Origin: Rhynchopus sp. YZ270_cl-10
Lineage: Eukaryota > Euglenozoa > Diplonemea > Diplonemida > Diplonemidae
Length of the DNA: 64,000 bases
Direction: 5' to 3'
Assembly (NCBI GenBank): GCA_964035575.1
Contig: OZ037895.1
Span: 744,001 to 808,000 of the forward strand
Under the pieces are notes generated by a model. It made no database searches. It worked only from the letters and a program-made list of their open reading frames with translations, and was not told where the DNA came from. Each line of letters begins with the position of its first letter. Within the stretch, counting starts at the first letter, position 1. Both the position numbers and the translations under genes were made by a program. Positions 1-9,811 of this stretch are shown here, in pieces.

Positions 1-20
1 AGGCCTTCCTTCAAACTTAC

Positions 21-254
21 CCACTAAGAGAGGAAGATGCCGAAGAGCTCTCTCCAGTCCCCCAGCAGGAGGCGTCTGGACACAAAAAAGACAGAAGGAA
101 GAAAGGTGGAGGTGCGCCAGAAGCTTACCGCGTCCACAGGGATCGGGGAGAGAAGCGAGAACAGCAGCGGCGGCGCGTAAACGAAGCCATGGCTGAGATG
201 GAGGAGGTGAAGCGAGGTAGTTAGCGGTTGGAGCGTTGCCGAAGCTTCCCACAC
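21..254 (-). CDS. 5' part of an unknown gene, running off the left edge
   Basis: The minus strand has a coding-looking start with an ATG at 254. Exon 1 would run 254-129 and stop at a good donor (GTAAGC). A pyrimidine-rich acceptor (TTTTTTGTGTCCAG) opens exon 2 at 75-21, followed by another strong donor (GTAAGT at 20-15). Splicing in phase 0 keeps the frame open through both exons, while other combinations meet a stop. The predicted N-terminus is hydrophobic (HGFVYAPPLLFSLLSPIPVD), so a signal peptide or membrane anchor is possible. A second ATG at 190 lies in another frame and hits a stop in exon 2. I do not recognise the protein. It is divergently arranged with the RMDN-like gene. Confidence 0.35.
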
Positions 255-806
255 CCGTTCTCCTACCCCCTTTTTACTTGAGATTCGGATGGCCGATTAA
301 CGGCCTCCTGCGCCAACGTAAGTGAGGTGTTTTCCACGTAATAGATTTGTTTTGTTAATTATCGCAGATGTGTTACATCCTCCATGTCAGGGTTAGTTAG
401 CCTTTTATCAGTCGGTTTGCTACAAGTGGCAACGAAGTTACCGTTTGCCAGTGTCGTTTTCCCTTTTCTGAACTTAATTTTCTATCCCAAACATGTGCAG
501 AACGGCCACAACAAGTATTTACCCCACAACTTCGACATGAGTAAGCGCTACCCACTGTCGCAGACCCACTGTCGGGGCTAAGAACCACAACTGAGATCTT
601 ACCAAATAAACGCAAAATCTCACGCAATTTGTTTTTTTTTTGATGCTAATCTTCAAATTTTTAGGGGGCGGAGAACCCTGACAAACACTGACCAACTCAA
701 AAAAAGTACAAAAAAAATAGTATTCTTCTGACATCTATTCCTTCCCTCCCACTCACTTCGCTTTTTTTGTTGACTTACAAAAGGCAGAATAACAGAAAGG
801 AATAAA
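255..806. other. Divergent intergenic region, no gene seen
   Basis: About 550 bp between the minus-strand gene start and the RMDN-like gene. It is T-rich near the right end, with several short open frames whose composition does not look coding. Both promoters should lie here, but I see no clear TATA box or repeat module. Confidence 0.5.
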
Positions 807-2118
807 ATGACGCGGCGACCTGAGGTTGGAGAGATGGAGTCTCTTGCGGAAGGGTTGCATAGATTGTCTACTGCCGTGTTAGCGTTGGTTGGTGTGTGTG
901 CGGGCTATGCTGTGTTGTGTGTGGTGGATGAGTGGCTGTCTGTTCTCTTTTATTTGTTATGCCTGTCGGCTGTGGGCGCGGTGGCGACCCAGCTGTCTCG
1001 TTGGTACCTTGCAAGGCAGCGCTATGAAAAGGCAAAGGGGCTGCACGACAGCAAGGTGAAGGGCGGCATCGAGAACACTGCCACTACCCCCACCTCCTCC
1101 TCCACCCCGCCTGCCCCTGCGTCGACGTCGTCTCGCGCGCCAATGGACGAAAACAAATACATTCTTCAAGCAACGCAGCTGCGCGAGCGAAAGCTTTACT
1201 CCAAAAGCAGGTCGCTTGCGGAGGAGGCTGTGCAGAAGTTCCCGCGTTCACAGAGCCTGCTGTCTCTGCTGTGCGATGTGTGCAACGACGAGGCAAGCAG
1301 CCTGCGCAGCACAGACCCGCTGCAGGAGACAGCACTACGCTGCGGTGCCGAGGCCGCCGCCAAGCTTGTCGCACGCTTCCAGGACAGCTGCGACGGCCAC
1401 AAATGGTCCGCCGTCTTCGTCGCCCGCCTCACCTCCTACAAACCCTTCACCGAGAAGGTTTCCGACGTCCTCACTGTGCGCAAGCACGCTGCCAACGCAC
1501 TGGAACGAGATCCGACGGACCCCCTCAGCAACCACATGATGGGTGCCTGGGTTTACGGGATATCCAGCCTCAGGTAAACACACTCTTTTCTATTTCCCCT
1601 CCGTATATTGATATAAGAGGAGTGGGAAAAATCGGTGAAAGTGTAATAGTAGACCCTTTAGCAAAATCTAAAAAAAACCTAAAGGTCCACCATAATAATA
1701 GGTCCACTCACCCTTTCCCTTTTACTGTGTTATCCTCATTCCCTATTTTTTTTTTAAAATAGTCCTTGCAGGTCACCTTCATCTTTTAAGCTTCCCTTTC
1801 TTCCATGCTTCCGCAGACCTTTTCACATTTTTTCTCTTTTTTGACAGTTGGTACCAGAAGAAGGCTGCGCAAACTGCGACTGGGGACAGCCTTGATGCAG
1901 ATGTAAAGGACGCGTTGAGATACCTGACCACAGCACACGACAGGTCGGAGGGTGGGTTTATGGAGAACAGCTCGCTCCTGGGGGACTGCTACAAGCTCAT
2001 GGGGAACCTTGATGAGGCCGACGAATGGTACACCCGCGCCCTAGCGCAGAACAAAGGCCCTAAAGACATCCCCTCCCAGGCCGCAAAAATAAAGAAAAAA
2101 ATGGCCAACCCGCCTTGA
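807..2118 (+). CDS. RMDN/FAM82-like TPR membrane protein (2 exons)
   Basis: Exons 807-1573 and 1848-2118, joined across a 274-nt GTAAAC...GACAG intron in phase 2, give 345 aa. The N-terminus has two hydrophobic stretches (about residues 18-60). A Ser/Thr/Pro/Ala linker follows, then helical TPR-like repeats. The splice restores the block ISSLSWYQKKAA, matching the conserved I/V-SSLSW motif of the regulator of microtubule dynamics family (RMDN1-3, FAM82), and the C-terminus reads LLGDCYKLMGNLDEADEWYT, a typical TPR. Known family members are microtubule-associated or organelle-tethering proteins; RMDN3 is a mitochondrial outer membrane protein that binds ER VAPB. The membrane anchor suggests a tether here, which is inference. 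The family call is fairly secure. Confidence 0.82.
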
Positions 2119-2417
2119 TACATCTCACAGCATCCCCTCCTATCCTCAACAGCGCGTAGTCGTCCTCCTCCCCGCGCGGTTTCAACTCTTCTCAAGTTTA
2201 CATCTAAAGAAAATGTTAAAGAAAATACGTTTTTGTGGTGAGTAAAAAAAAAGTACTTCTATTTTGTTTTGATTCATTCCTTCTTCAATACCCCCTTTTT
2301 TTCCAGGCAACCTTACACTACTCATACAATTTAATCCCTACACTTCCCTCCCCTTCCCTTCCATCCCCGGGAAGATTTCTCCTCCTTCTTCTCCTCCCCC
2401 TCCCCTTCGTTGCTACC

Positions 2418-4493
2418 ATGCGGAATGAAAATGGTGCAAGGAATAAGGCGATTTTTGTAGGCGCGATGTTGCTGCTGTTTACTATGGTTGACTATATTAC
2501 TACTCCGGACCAGGTGAGTTCGTTGGAGGGGGCAGCATTGGAGCGGAGCACAGCAACATTGGAGAAGCGAGCGGCACGGTTACAAGGTATACTGGAGACT
2601 ATTGCAGAGGAGCTGGCAGCAATGCCTTCTGTAGAATCACCCCTCACTGCGTTTGGTGCACACCTGAAAGCAGCCGAGGCTCGCACAGAGGAGGACGTGA
2701 CATCTACACATGATGCTTTGGAAACTCTCATTGAAGAGAACTACGACAAGCTTGAAACCTGGGTGCACACCCTCGACTCAACCTGCGGGCGTAATTCTCA
2801 CGCAGGTAAGCATGCAAAACCAATCCCCCTGCATCCCCTCGGAGGCCAAGGTGAAGTATTTGAACAGGCCCAGCCTGACGAACCGGCCAACCTCGACACC
2901 GACACAATCAACTACAGTGCCTACCACGCGGAGGAGGAGGCAGACCCGTGTGAGTCCCTCTCCGCCGCAGACAAGCCTGCCTGCCAAATGGAGGAGGTAA
3001 AAGCAGCCTTCCTCCACGCATGGAAGCCCTACAAAGAGCACGCCTGGGGGGAGGACGAACTCCGCCCCATCACAAAACGCAAACGCAACTGGGGCAACGA
3101 AAAGACCGGCATAGGTCTTTCGATCCTTGACGCGATGACCACAATGCACATCATGGGGTTGACAGAGGAGTTCGAAGATGCGCGCAAATGGGTCAAAAGC
3201 ACGATGAGCACCGAAATCAATGTCCGTGCGTCCACCTTTGAATATACCATTAGAGGTGTAGGTGCGTTGCTTTCTGCGTATGAGCTTTCAGGGGAAAAAC
3301 ATCCAGAGTTTTTGGACAAAGCCAAGGAGCTTGCGGACAAGCTGATGAATGCGTACGAAACCCCAACGGGCATTCCGCACTCAATGGTGAACCTTGTCAC
3401 ACTTGAACATCTGAACCCATCGTGGACTGCAGGGTCAGCTGTGCTTTCTGAATTCGCGACGGTGCAGCTCGAGCTGCGCACACTCTCCTACCACACCGAG
3501 AAGAGCAACTACGACGAGAAGGCGACGTGGATCATGGACATCCTGGAGGGCAAGGGCCCTGAGGACTACCTCTGCCCGACATACCTCTCTACAGACGCAG
3601 CGAAGTGGACGAGCACGCATGTCACGCTTGGGGCCCTTGGGGATTCGTACTTTGAATACCTTTTGAAGCAATACCTGTTGACGGGGAAGACCGAACGGCG
3701 GTACCGTGTGATGTACGAGAAGGCTGTGAAGGGCATTGTGTCGCATATGTTGAAGAAGAGTTACCCCTCTGGACAGGCGTACGTCGCAGAGCTGAAGAAC
3801 AGAGACGTTGGCGGGACAAGCAACAAGATGGACCACTTGGCGTGCTTCACGGGGGGGATGTTTGCGTTGGGTGTCTCGAAGATGGGGAACCCCACTGTTG
3901 AGAATGGTGTGCCCAGCGACGACCTGCTCTCACACGCCGAGGCCCTTGCGGACACATGCTATCTGATGTACAAGCAGCAACCCACAGGCATTGCCCCTGA
4001 GGTGGTGTTCTTCCATGGCGGGCAGGATATGGAGGCATCGCAGAAGACCCCGTACTACCTCCTGCGTCCCGAGGCAGTGGAGACGTTCATGTATCTGTGG
4101 CGCCTCACAAAGAAAGAGAAGTACAGACGCTACGGCTGGGAGGTCTTCCGTTCAATCCTGCGTTGGTGCAAGGTCAAGGGCGGCGGCTTCTCCGGGTTGA
4201 AGAACGTCTTAGTGGTCCCACCCGAGATGGACGACAGCCAGCAGACCTTCTGGTTTGCGGAAACACTGAAGTACCTATACCTTCTCTTTGCTGACGACTC
4301 AGTGTTGGACCTCGATGAGTGGGTGTTCAACACAGAAGGGCACCCTCTGAAGATAAGGGAAAGGGATCCTCTTGATGTTTGGCCTACAAAGCGGAAGACT
4401 GCACGCAAAGCAAGTCTAGTCAAACACATTGATGAACGGGTAGAGGATCATATCCGCAAATTCATGGAAAAGCGTGCGAGAGAGCAGGAGTAA
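2418..4493 (+). CDS. Class I alpha-1,2-mannosidase, GH47
   Basis: A 691-aa type II membrane protein. I start at ATG 2418 (context CTACCATG); the frame is open upstream but that stretch looks like leader DNA. A possible 5'-UTR intron runs 2238-2306 (GTGAGT...TTTTTTCCAG). Residues about 10-27 form the signal anchor. The catalytic region starts near residue 210. It has the GH47 blocks GIGLSILDAMTTMHIMGL, GALLSAYELSG, TPTGIPHSMVNL, a LLRPEAVETFMYLWR block and the C-terminal ETLKYLYLLFADD...VFNTEGHPL. These Glu-bearing blocks carry the acid/base and Ca-binding residues in the family. GH47 enzymes trim alpha-1,2-mannose from N-glycans in the ER or Golgi, either in glycan maturation or as EDEM-type ERAD factors. 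The C-terminus is basic and charged (EKRAREQE). Confidence 0.93.
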   Translation: MRNENGARNKAIFVGAMLLLFTMVDYITTPDQVSSLEGAALERSTATLEKRAARLQGILETIAEELAAMPSVESPLTAFGAHLKAAEARTEEDVTSTHDALETLIEENYDKLETWVHTLDSTCGRNSHAGKHAKPIPLHPLGGQGEVFEQAQPDEPANLDTDTINYSAYHAEEEADPCESLSAADKPACQMEEVKAAFLHAWKPYKEHAWGEDELRPITKRKRNWGNEKTGIGLSILDAMTTMHIMGLTEEFEDARKWVKSTMSTEINVRASTFEYTIRGVGALLSAYELSGEKHPEFLDKAKELADKLMNAYETPTGIPHSMVNLVTLEHLNPSWTAGSAVLSEFATVQLELRTLSYHTEKSNYDEKATWIMDILEGKGPEDYLCPTYLSTDAAKWTSTHVTLGALGDSYFEYLLKQYLLTGKTERRYRVMYEKAVKGIVSHMLKKSYPSGQAYVAELKNRDVGGTSNKMDHLACFTGGMFALGVSKMGNPTVENGVPSDDLLSHAEALADTCYLMYKQQPTGIAPEVVFFHGGQDMEASQKTPYYLLRPEAVETFMYLWRLTKKEKYRRYGWEVFRSILRWCKVKGGGFSGLKNVLVVPPEMDDSQQTFWFAETLKYLYLLFADDSVLDLDEWVFNTEGHPLKIRERDPLDVWPTKRKTARKASLVKHIDERVEDHIRKFMEKRAREQE

Positions 4494-5455
4494 ATGCAAA
4501 AGTTGTCAATGCAACAGTGCGGATTTAAAACAAACAAAAAATACAGTTGCGACTGCAACTGTTCTAAACGTCAGCATAAAAAAAAGATTTAAAATAAATG
4601 TGTAGTTCACACCTTAAAAGGGAATGGGAGGGGCGGGAGCGGTGAGTATTATTTTAGCGCGTTTCTTTTTTCTTGCACCAATTATTCCTCTTCTGGAAAT
4701 AATTTGGAGAGGTTTTTTAATGACTGTGTGTCCGCCCACACACAGTTTCCCCTCTTTTTGTGCAAATAGCACTTCAAACTCCAAAAAAGGGAGAAATATG
4801 CCTATTTAACCATTTGATAAAATCTGAGCCCCGCGGTGGCAAGAAATTTTCCACCAGACCGAATAGATCCCACCAAAAATCACACTATTTTTATTTTATT
4901 TTCCGGTCATTGTACCAAGGTACACTGTCACGAGAGGGCTGTTGTATTTCAAGTCAACTTTATTTTTTCCGGAAATCCAAAAAAAAAGTATGCGCGCAAA
5001 ACGGCAACCAAAAAATTTAATTGGCCTACCCTTTTTTATTGAAGATTTCCCCCAATCTCTCCATCTTTCCTTTTCATTTTCCTCATTTTCCTTAGTACCC
5101 CCTCTCTTTTCTTTGCCACATTTCTTATCGTTGGTGAGGCCAATTTCACGGTGAGGTTTACCAGCTTGGTTCTGCCGATCTCATTTCTCATCTGTACTCA
5201 ATCTATGACACATATTGGAGCATATTATTTTTTCTTCTTCTTTTTTTTTTTTTGGTTTTGTAGCAACACAACGGGAAGTATGGATACACAGAACCTTTTA
5301 ATGCGATCCAAATGAGGCCTGAATTCTTCTGCCGTCTTCGCTCTCAAATGCTTTCAATTCTGTGAACTGAAAGTATATGAATCTAACTTCTTCGCAACCC
5401 CACTCTACCCCACCCCCCCACCAGATACAACAACAGACCACCCCACAACCCCACA
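4494..5455. other. Non-coding interval with a hairpin-module copy
   Basis: T-rich DNA between the mannosidase and MAPEG genes. It holds one copy of the GTACACTGTCACGAGAGG module at about 4918-4952. Pyrimidine tracts before 5456 could belong to a 5'-UTR intron. I see no gene. Confidence 0.5.
4918..4952 (+). repeat. Dispersed module H3 (GTACACTGTCACGAGAGG)
   Basis: Reads GTACACTGTCACGAGAGG followed by a GCTGTTGTATTTCAAG tail. Near-identical copies lie at about 20470, 53338 and 47797, and a weaker one at 17647. It shares the CACGAGAGG core with two other hairpin modules in the window. Confidence 0.65.
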
Positions 5456-5929
5456 ATGTCCAAATGGGAGCACACCTACATCATGGCAGTCATCGCCATG
5501 CCGCTCTACTGGGTGCTGATCATGGCTCCTGCCGTCATCCGGAAGTACGTTGTGATCTACGGGGCGGAGGACGACTACGTGGCGTACCAGTCTGAGCCGC
5601 GGTATGCGACCGAGAGATACCTTGCGGGGGAGGGGAAGAATGTGGCGCTTGCACGGCGTCTGTCGGGGATGCACCAGAACGGATGGGAGAACTTCGGAGT
5701 CTTCGTGTCCGCAGTGCTTGCTGCTGCCTTGGGAGGCGTCAAAATGGACTTCGTGAACAACTGCTGCCTTGTTATCATCATTGCTCGCTTTTGCTACAAT
5801 ATCAGCTACGCCTGCGTCGAGCACGGACCGCTCGCCTTCCTCCGTTCTACCTTCTACGGAGTGGGTCTTGGCGCCTCAGCCGCCATGTGGGGTAAAGCAA
5901 TCTATGAAATCTCCAAGGCCGATGTTTGA
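5456..5929 (+). CDS. MAPEG-family membrane protein
   Basis: 157 aa, close to the family's usual 140-160, starting in a good context (CCACAATG). It has four hydrophobic segments: about residues 9-28, 78-97, 101-118 and 127-147. The diagnostic block RRLSGMHQNGWENFGVFV (about 62-79) matches the conserved R-x-x-x-A/M-HQN-x-WENF motif of the MAPEG family (membrane-associated proteins in eicosanoid and glutathione metabolism). Eukaryotic members such as microsomal GST conjugate or reduce hydrophobic electrophiles and lipid peroxides in ER or outer mitochondrial membranes using glutathione; the substrate here cannot be read. No intron is seen in the coding region. A soluble theta-like GST lies at 62332. 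Confidence 0.85.
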   Translation: MSKWEHTYIMAVIAMPLYWVLIMAPAVIRKYVVIYGAEDDYVAYQSEPRYATERYLAGEGKNVALARRLSGMHQNGWENFGVFVSAVLAAALGGVKMDFVNNCCLVIIIARFCYNISYACVEHGPLAFLRSTFYGVGLGASAAMWGKAIYEISKADV

Positions 5930-6547
5930 GAGCGGAAGACCGGAGAAAAGGAGAAGAAGGGAGGGGGGAAGAACAGGTCAGTATCGACGTTGTGTTGCAT
6001 TTTGCGGCAAAATCCCTGTGTGAATTTCAGTATATTTATATCTTGCTCCCTTAGTCCCCAATGGTTGTCCCCCCTTCGTGCGGGATGGTGTGGAGATTTG
6101 TTCTCTCTGTCCGCAACGAAGGAGACAACAACAATATGAGCGTGTCCGGATGAGAGCATATTCTCATACCCTGGACCCTCAAACCCAATCATGATTACTG
6201 GGACTCCTTTGTTTTTCTTTTTGTTGAATTCGTAATTTTTTGCCGCACACCTGTTTTCTTCTTCGCAAGAAATGTTTTTTTTAGAACCCAGATTTGTGGG
6301 TTCACTGAAAACAACCACTCTTTCCTTTTCTTGTCGAGTTTTTTTTTTAAATTCAATTTGGTGGACAAAATAATCGAAGGTTCACCAACTCTGCTTCGAA
6401 AAGGAAAATACGAACACAGTTGAGGGATGTCTTATGATTAAATCCATCCTTTTTTTACCACTAAATTTAATCGTTTGGACGTGAACCTGCCTGAAGTGTG
6501 GGTTTTTGTTCACAATATCATATTACTGTCTCTCCTTGGTTGCTCAC
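5930..6547. other. Intergenic region, no gene seen
   Basis: Low-complexity T-rich DNA between MAPEG and the duplicated Nramp leader. A block near 6385-6450 (CTCTGCTTCGAAAAGG...GAGGGATG) resembles 10840-10880, so the Nramp duplication may reach further upstream than its nearly identical core. Confidence 0.4.
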
Positions 6548-6863
6548 GTAGTCAGGTCCTTTTCGAGGTGACTAAGCACAAGAGGCTTAGGTTCATCTCA
6601 CCCGCCTTTTCTTTTCCCCCCTCACACTGTGCGACAGTGTGTTTATATGCAACGTCTATTGTGGATAGGAACAATTGTATCTTTCACAGAGGTGTTTCAC
6701 CTTTGATTGCAAGTTCTGTTTTTATAGTTTTCACAAAACCTCTTTTTATGCCATTTTCATTTTCAATTCAAAGTAATCAGCATATCCCCCACACTATCTA
6801 CCCTGCATTGTTCTCCCCTCTCTGTTACCATTCATCCAAAATAGCAAAAGAAAAAGACACAAA
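6548..6863 (+). promoter_or_regulatory. Duplicated Nramp 5' leader with two hairpins
   Basis: Starts at GTAGTCAGGTCC and is repeated almost base for base at 11177-11494; I see only a two-T length difference near its start. It carries the H1 hairpin module (6567-6599: GGTGACTAAGC, ACAAGAG loop, GCTTAG, GTTCATCTC) and a perfect 8-bp hairpin at 6623-6641 (CACACTGT-GCG-ACAGTGTG). It probably includes promoter and 5' UTR. Confidence 0.6.
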
Positions 6864-8585
6864 ATGGGATTCAACGACGAAGCGTATGACTCAGCCCACC
6901 AGCTGGACCCCACGAAGGTGGACGATGACGTTGACGCAGGTGACGATGAGGTGAGTGTTCTGTCTGAGGGCTCGCGGTGGGAGCATTTCCAACAGACGGG
7001 GAAGTTGAAGTTCTCGCTGCGCAAGCTGTGGGTGTTCACAGGGCCTGGTTTTCTGATGTCGATTGCGTACTTGGACCCTGGCAACCTGGAGGCAGATCTG
7101 CAGCTTGGTGCCTCTGGTAAGTACCAGCTCCTGTGGGTGCTCCTCATTGCCACCCTCATGGGTCTGGTCCTGCAGAACATTGCCTCCAAGCTTGGTGTTG
7201 TGACCGGTCGTCATCTTGCCCAACACTGTTGCTACTTCCCGAAGCCCACGCGTTACGCACTGTGGGTTATGATGGAAATCGCTGTCATTTGCGCAGATTG
7301 CCAAGAAGTGGTCGGGTCTGCGATTGCAATCAATATTCTATCGACCGGGACAGTGCCGTTATGGGCTGGTTGCATCATCACTGCAGCAGACTGCTTTGTG
7401 TTCATGCTTCTTGACCAAAACGGTGTGCGCAAGCTTGAAGCACTCTTTGGGGTGTTCATCACAACTATGGTGTGCACCTTTGGGTTCCAATACTTCTCGA
7501 AGCTGCCTCCACAGGGCGATGTGCTTGAGGGCACCTTCGTGCCACGTATGACGTCGAACACAAACTTCCAGTCCTCAATTGCTCTTGTCGGTGCCGTGAT
7601 CATGCCCCACAACCTTTACCTCCACTCTGCGTTGGTGCTTTCCCGCAAGGTCGAGCGTGACTTCGAAAAGGAAGGTGGTCAGGCACGTTACCGTGTGAAG
7701 GAGGCGCTTTTCTACAACAGAGTTGAGTCGACTGCAGCCCTTATGCTCTCGTTCGTGATCAACCTGTTTGTTGTGTGTGTCTTTGCGCATCTGTCCTACG
7801 TCACTCCCGAGGGCAGGCCGGTGTGCTCTTACGATGATCACATGGTTATGGCGACAGATGATGACTGCGACGACGTGAAGAACATGTTCTCTGACCTGGC
7901 CAACCGCTCTTGCACAGGCATCGGCCTGCTCACAGCTGGCGACTGCCTGAAGCAGTCTTACGGGGAGAGCTGGTGGCTCTACATCTGGGCGCTTGGTGTG
8001 CTCGCAGCAGGTCAGGCCAGTACCATCACAGGAACGTACGCAGGACAGTTTATCATGGAGGGCTTCCTGGACCTCCGTGTGAAGCCTGCCATGCGTACCT
8101 TCATCTCCCGTACCTTCTCGCTTATCCCTGCCCTGATCGTGGCCATTGGTACCCCCGGTGACCCGGGTGGTATGGACAACCTGAACGAGTGGCTGAACGT
8201 TGTGCAGGCCATCCAGTTGCCATTTGCGATGCTCCCGGTGTTGTACTTTGGATCAAACACGTCGTTGGGAGAGTTTGCAACAAAGGGTTGGACTGCGGTG
8301 CTTGTCTGGAGCATTGCCATTCTTGTCATGTTGACAAACGTGTACTCGATCTACCTGACTGCAGGAGACCTGCCCAACCACTGGTACGTGTGGGTGATGT
8401 TCGCCATTGTCGTGACGGCATACGCAGCGTTTGTCTGCTACTTGATTGGAGTCACCGCCAGAGTCATTAAGGTCAAGGGAGCCGACGACACCAACTTTGC
8501 TCAGCTCAAGGAGAAGGAGGAAGAGAAGATCAAGGACTTTCCAGAAATGTCACACCTGCAATACCAGACAGGGCCTGCTGAGTAG
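6864..8585 (+). CDS. Nramp-family divalent metal transporter, copy 1
   Basis: 573 aa, intronless, starting at GACACAAAATG. Eleven to twelve transmembrane segments follow an acidic N-terminal tail (about residues 1-50). The metal-site motifs are intact: DPGN in TM1 (AYLDPGNLEADLQLGASG) and MPHN in TM6 (VGAVIMPHNLYLHSALV). The transport signature GQASTITGTYAGQFIMEGFL is also present. Nramp/DMT proteins import Fe2+, Mn2+ and related ions with protons across the plasma membrane or out of phagosomes or endosomes. The C-terminal tail is charged and differs from that of copy 2, so targeting or regulation may differ. It is one of a tandem pair; the first 126 residues or so of both copies are identical. 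A phagotrophic or iron-scavenging role is inference. Confidence 0.95.
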   Translation: MGFNDEAYDSAHQLDPTKVDDDVDAGDDEVSVLSEGSRWEHFQQTGKLKFSLRKLWVFTGPGFLMSIAYLDPGNLEADLQLGASGKYQLLWVLLIATLMGLVLQNIASKLGVVTGRHLAQHCCYFPKPTRYALWVMMEIAVICADCQEVVGSAIAINILSTGTVPLWAGCIITAADCFVFMLLDQNGVRKLEALFGVFITTMVCTFGFQYFSKLPPQGDVLEGTFVPRMTSNTNFQSSIALVGAVIMPHNLYLHSALVLSRKVERDFEKEGGQARYRVKEALFYNRVESTAALMLSFVINLFVVCVFAHLSYVTPEGRPVCSYDDHMVMATDDDCDDVKNMFSDLANRSCTGIGLLTAGDCLKQSYGESWWLYIWALGVLAAGQASTITGTYAGQFIMEGFLDLRVKPAMRTFISRTFSLIPALIVAIGTPGDPGGMDNLNEWLNVVQAIQLPFAMLPVLYFGSNTSLGEFATKGWTAVLVWSIAILVMLTNVYSIYLTAGDLPNHWYVWVMFAIVVTAYAAFVCYLIGVTARVIKVKGADDTNFAQLKEKEEEKIKDFPEMSHLQYQTGPAE

Positions 8586-8718
8586 GCCGTTCGGTGAGTA
8601 CGATCATTACTTTGATTGTGCTGATGCCGGCGTTCATTCCCCCCTTTTTTTTTTGTTCGTTTTCCCGCCTCCCCCATTGGTCAGCAGGGCTTTTTCTAGG
8701 ATTTCTGTTTTTCGATCT

Positions 8719-8835
8719 GCACGACGGTGAAGTAAATGACTTGACTTGTGGTTTTAATTATGCTTTCACTGTTGTATGACATCAGTGAAACCACAAGTAA
8801 GACCACAAGTCAAGTCATTTACTTCACCGTCGTGC
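8719..8835. mobile_element. Foldback MITE copy 1 (long inverted repeat)
   Basis: A 117-bp palindromic element. The left arm starts GCACGACGGTGAAGTAAATG and the right arm ends in its complement (CATTTACTTCACCGTCGTGC); pairing continues through GACTTGACTTGTGGT. The centre is a short unpaired loop with a repeated ACCACAAGT. A second copy lies at 10341-10434. It sits about 130 bp after Nramp copy 1 and is missing after Nramp copy 2. No coding capacity and no clear target-site duplication. Confidence 0.8.
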
Positions 8836-8888
8836 GCCTAGAAGAAGCCCCGGGTCAGAGCTTCTGTATTCGCAGCTCTCCTAATTGT

Positions 8889-9774
8889 CTCAGCTCTCCA
8901 CTGCAGAGGAGGGGTTGTCTATCTGTTTGTACTCTTACAGTATCAGGTTACTGCACTCAGAGAGTGGAGTCTGTGCACCCCACACCCCAATGGTGACCAA
9001 CTGCCGTAGAGTGCAGTCCTGCACTCCACAGCAGCATACCAGAGGAAAACGCATCAGTTCTCCATGAAGAAGAGCAGAAATGATGTGACGTGTGTTTGAA
9101 ATCAGTTGATGTGCAATATCTGCGGATTTTTTGCCCATCAATGTGTTGTGTGTATCCTCGCCCCCTAGGCCTCAATTCATCAAGGGCTGGCTCTTACCCC
9201 ATGTGTATTGTTGGCAAACCGTTTTCAACATTTTTTTTTCCCCACCCCGATGTTCTTGCTCTTGATTTTTCCTCCCTTTTTTTTTTTTTGGAACGAGCTG
9301 TTACACCCTCTCACGTTTGTTGAGTGGAAGTAAAAAAAAACTAAAATACTGGTTTCGAAAAAACTCAGAAATCCCGCAAAAAAAAAAAAAAAATCCCACC
9401 ACAAAACCCCACCCCAGCATAAGAGCAGTACTGCGGAATGAGTTGGAAAAGAAAAATGTTTTGTGGCGGACAGTTTGACAATGACATATGGGCTTTTGAC
9501 ACCATCAATAGATAGGGAAGCTTGCCACTTTATCAGGACAGCGACCCAACTATTTATGCAAAAAAATTAAAAAAAGAAACCCCATATTTTCAACATCCGC
9601 GGTTCCCTCTCTCTGTTTTCGCATTTTTTCTTCCCTCACGATGTGCTGGTCTCGCACCAACGTACAGTCCACAGGGATTTTGCATTTTAACTCATTTTTT
9701 TTTCCACTCCTGGGTTCGATAACACACGGAGTGTCAGTGCCTGCGTCCCAGAGGCGTTCGCACCATCCACTTCG

Positions 9775-9811
<37 letters not shown>

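Noticed and set aside
5902-6318. 138-aa minus-strand frame after MAPEG
   Set aside because: Overlaps the MAPEG 3' end, is low complexity and has no recognisable domain.
6623-6641. Classical iron-responsive element in the Nramp leader
   Set aside because: The loop is GCG, not CAGUGN, and no bulged C is placed as in IREs; kept only as an unexplained hairpin.
9712-9723. A tRNA gene around GGGTTCGATAAC
   Set aside because: No cloverleaf or acceptor stem can be drawn around the B-box-like core; treated as a possible SINE trace.
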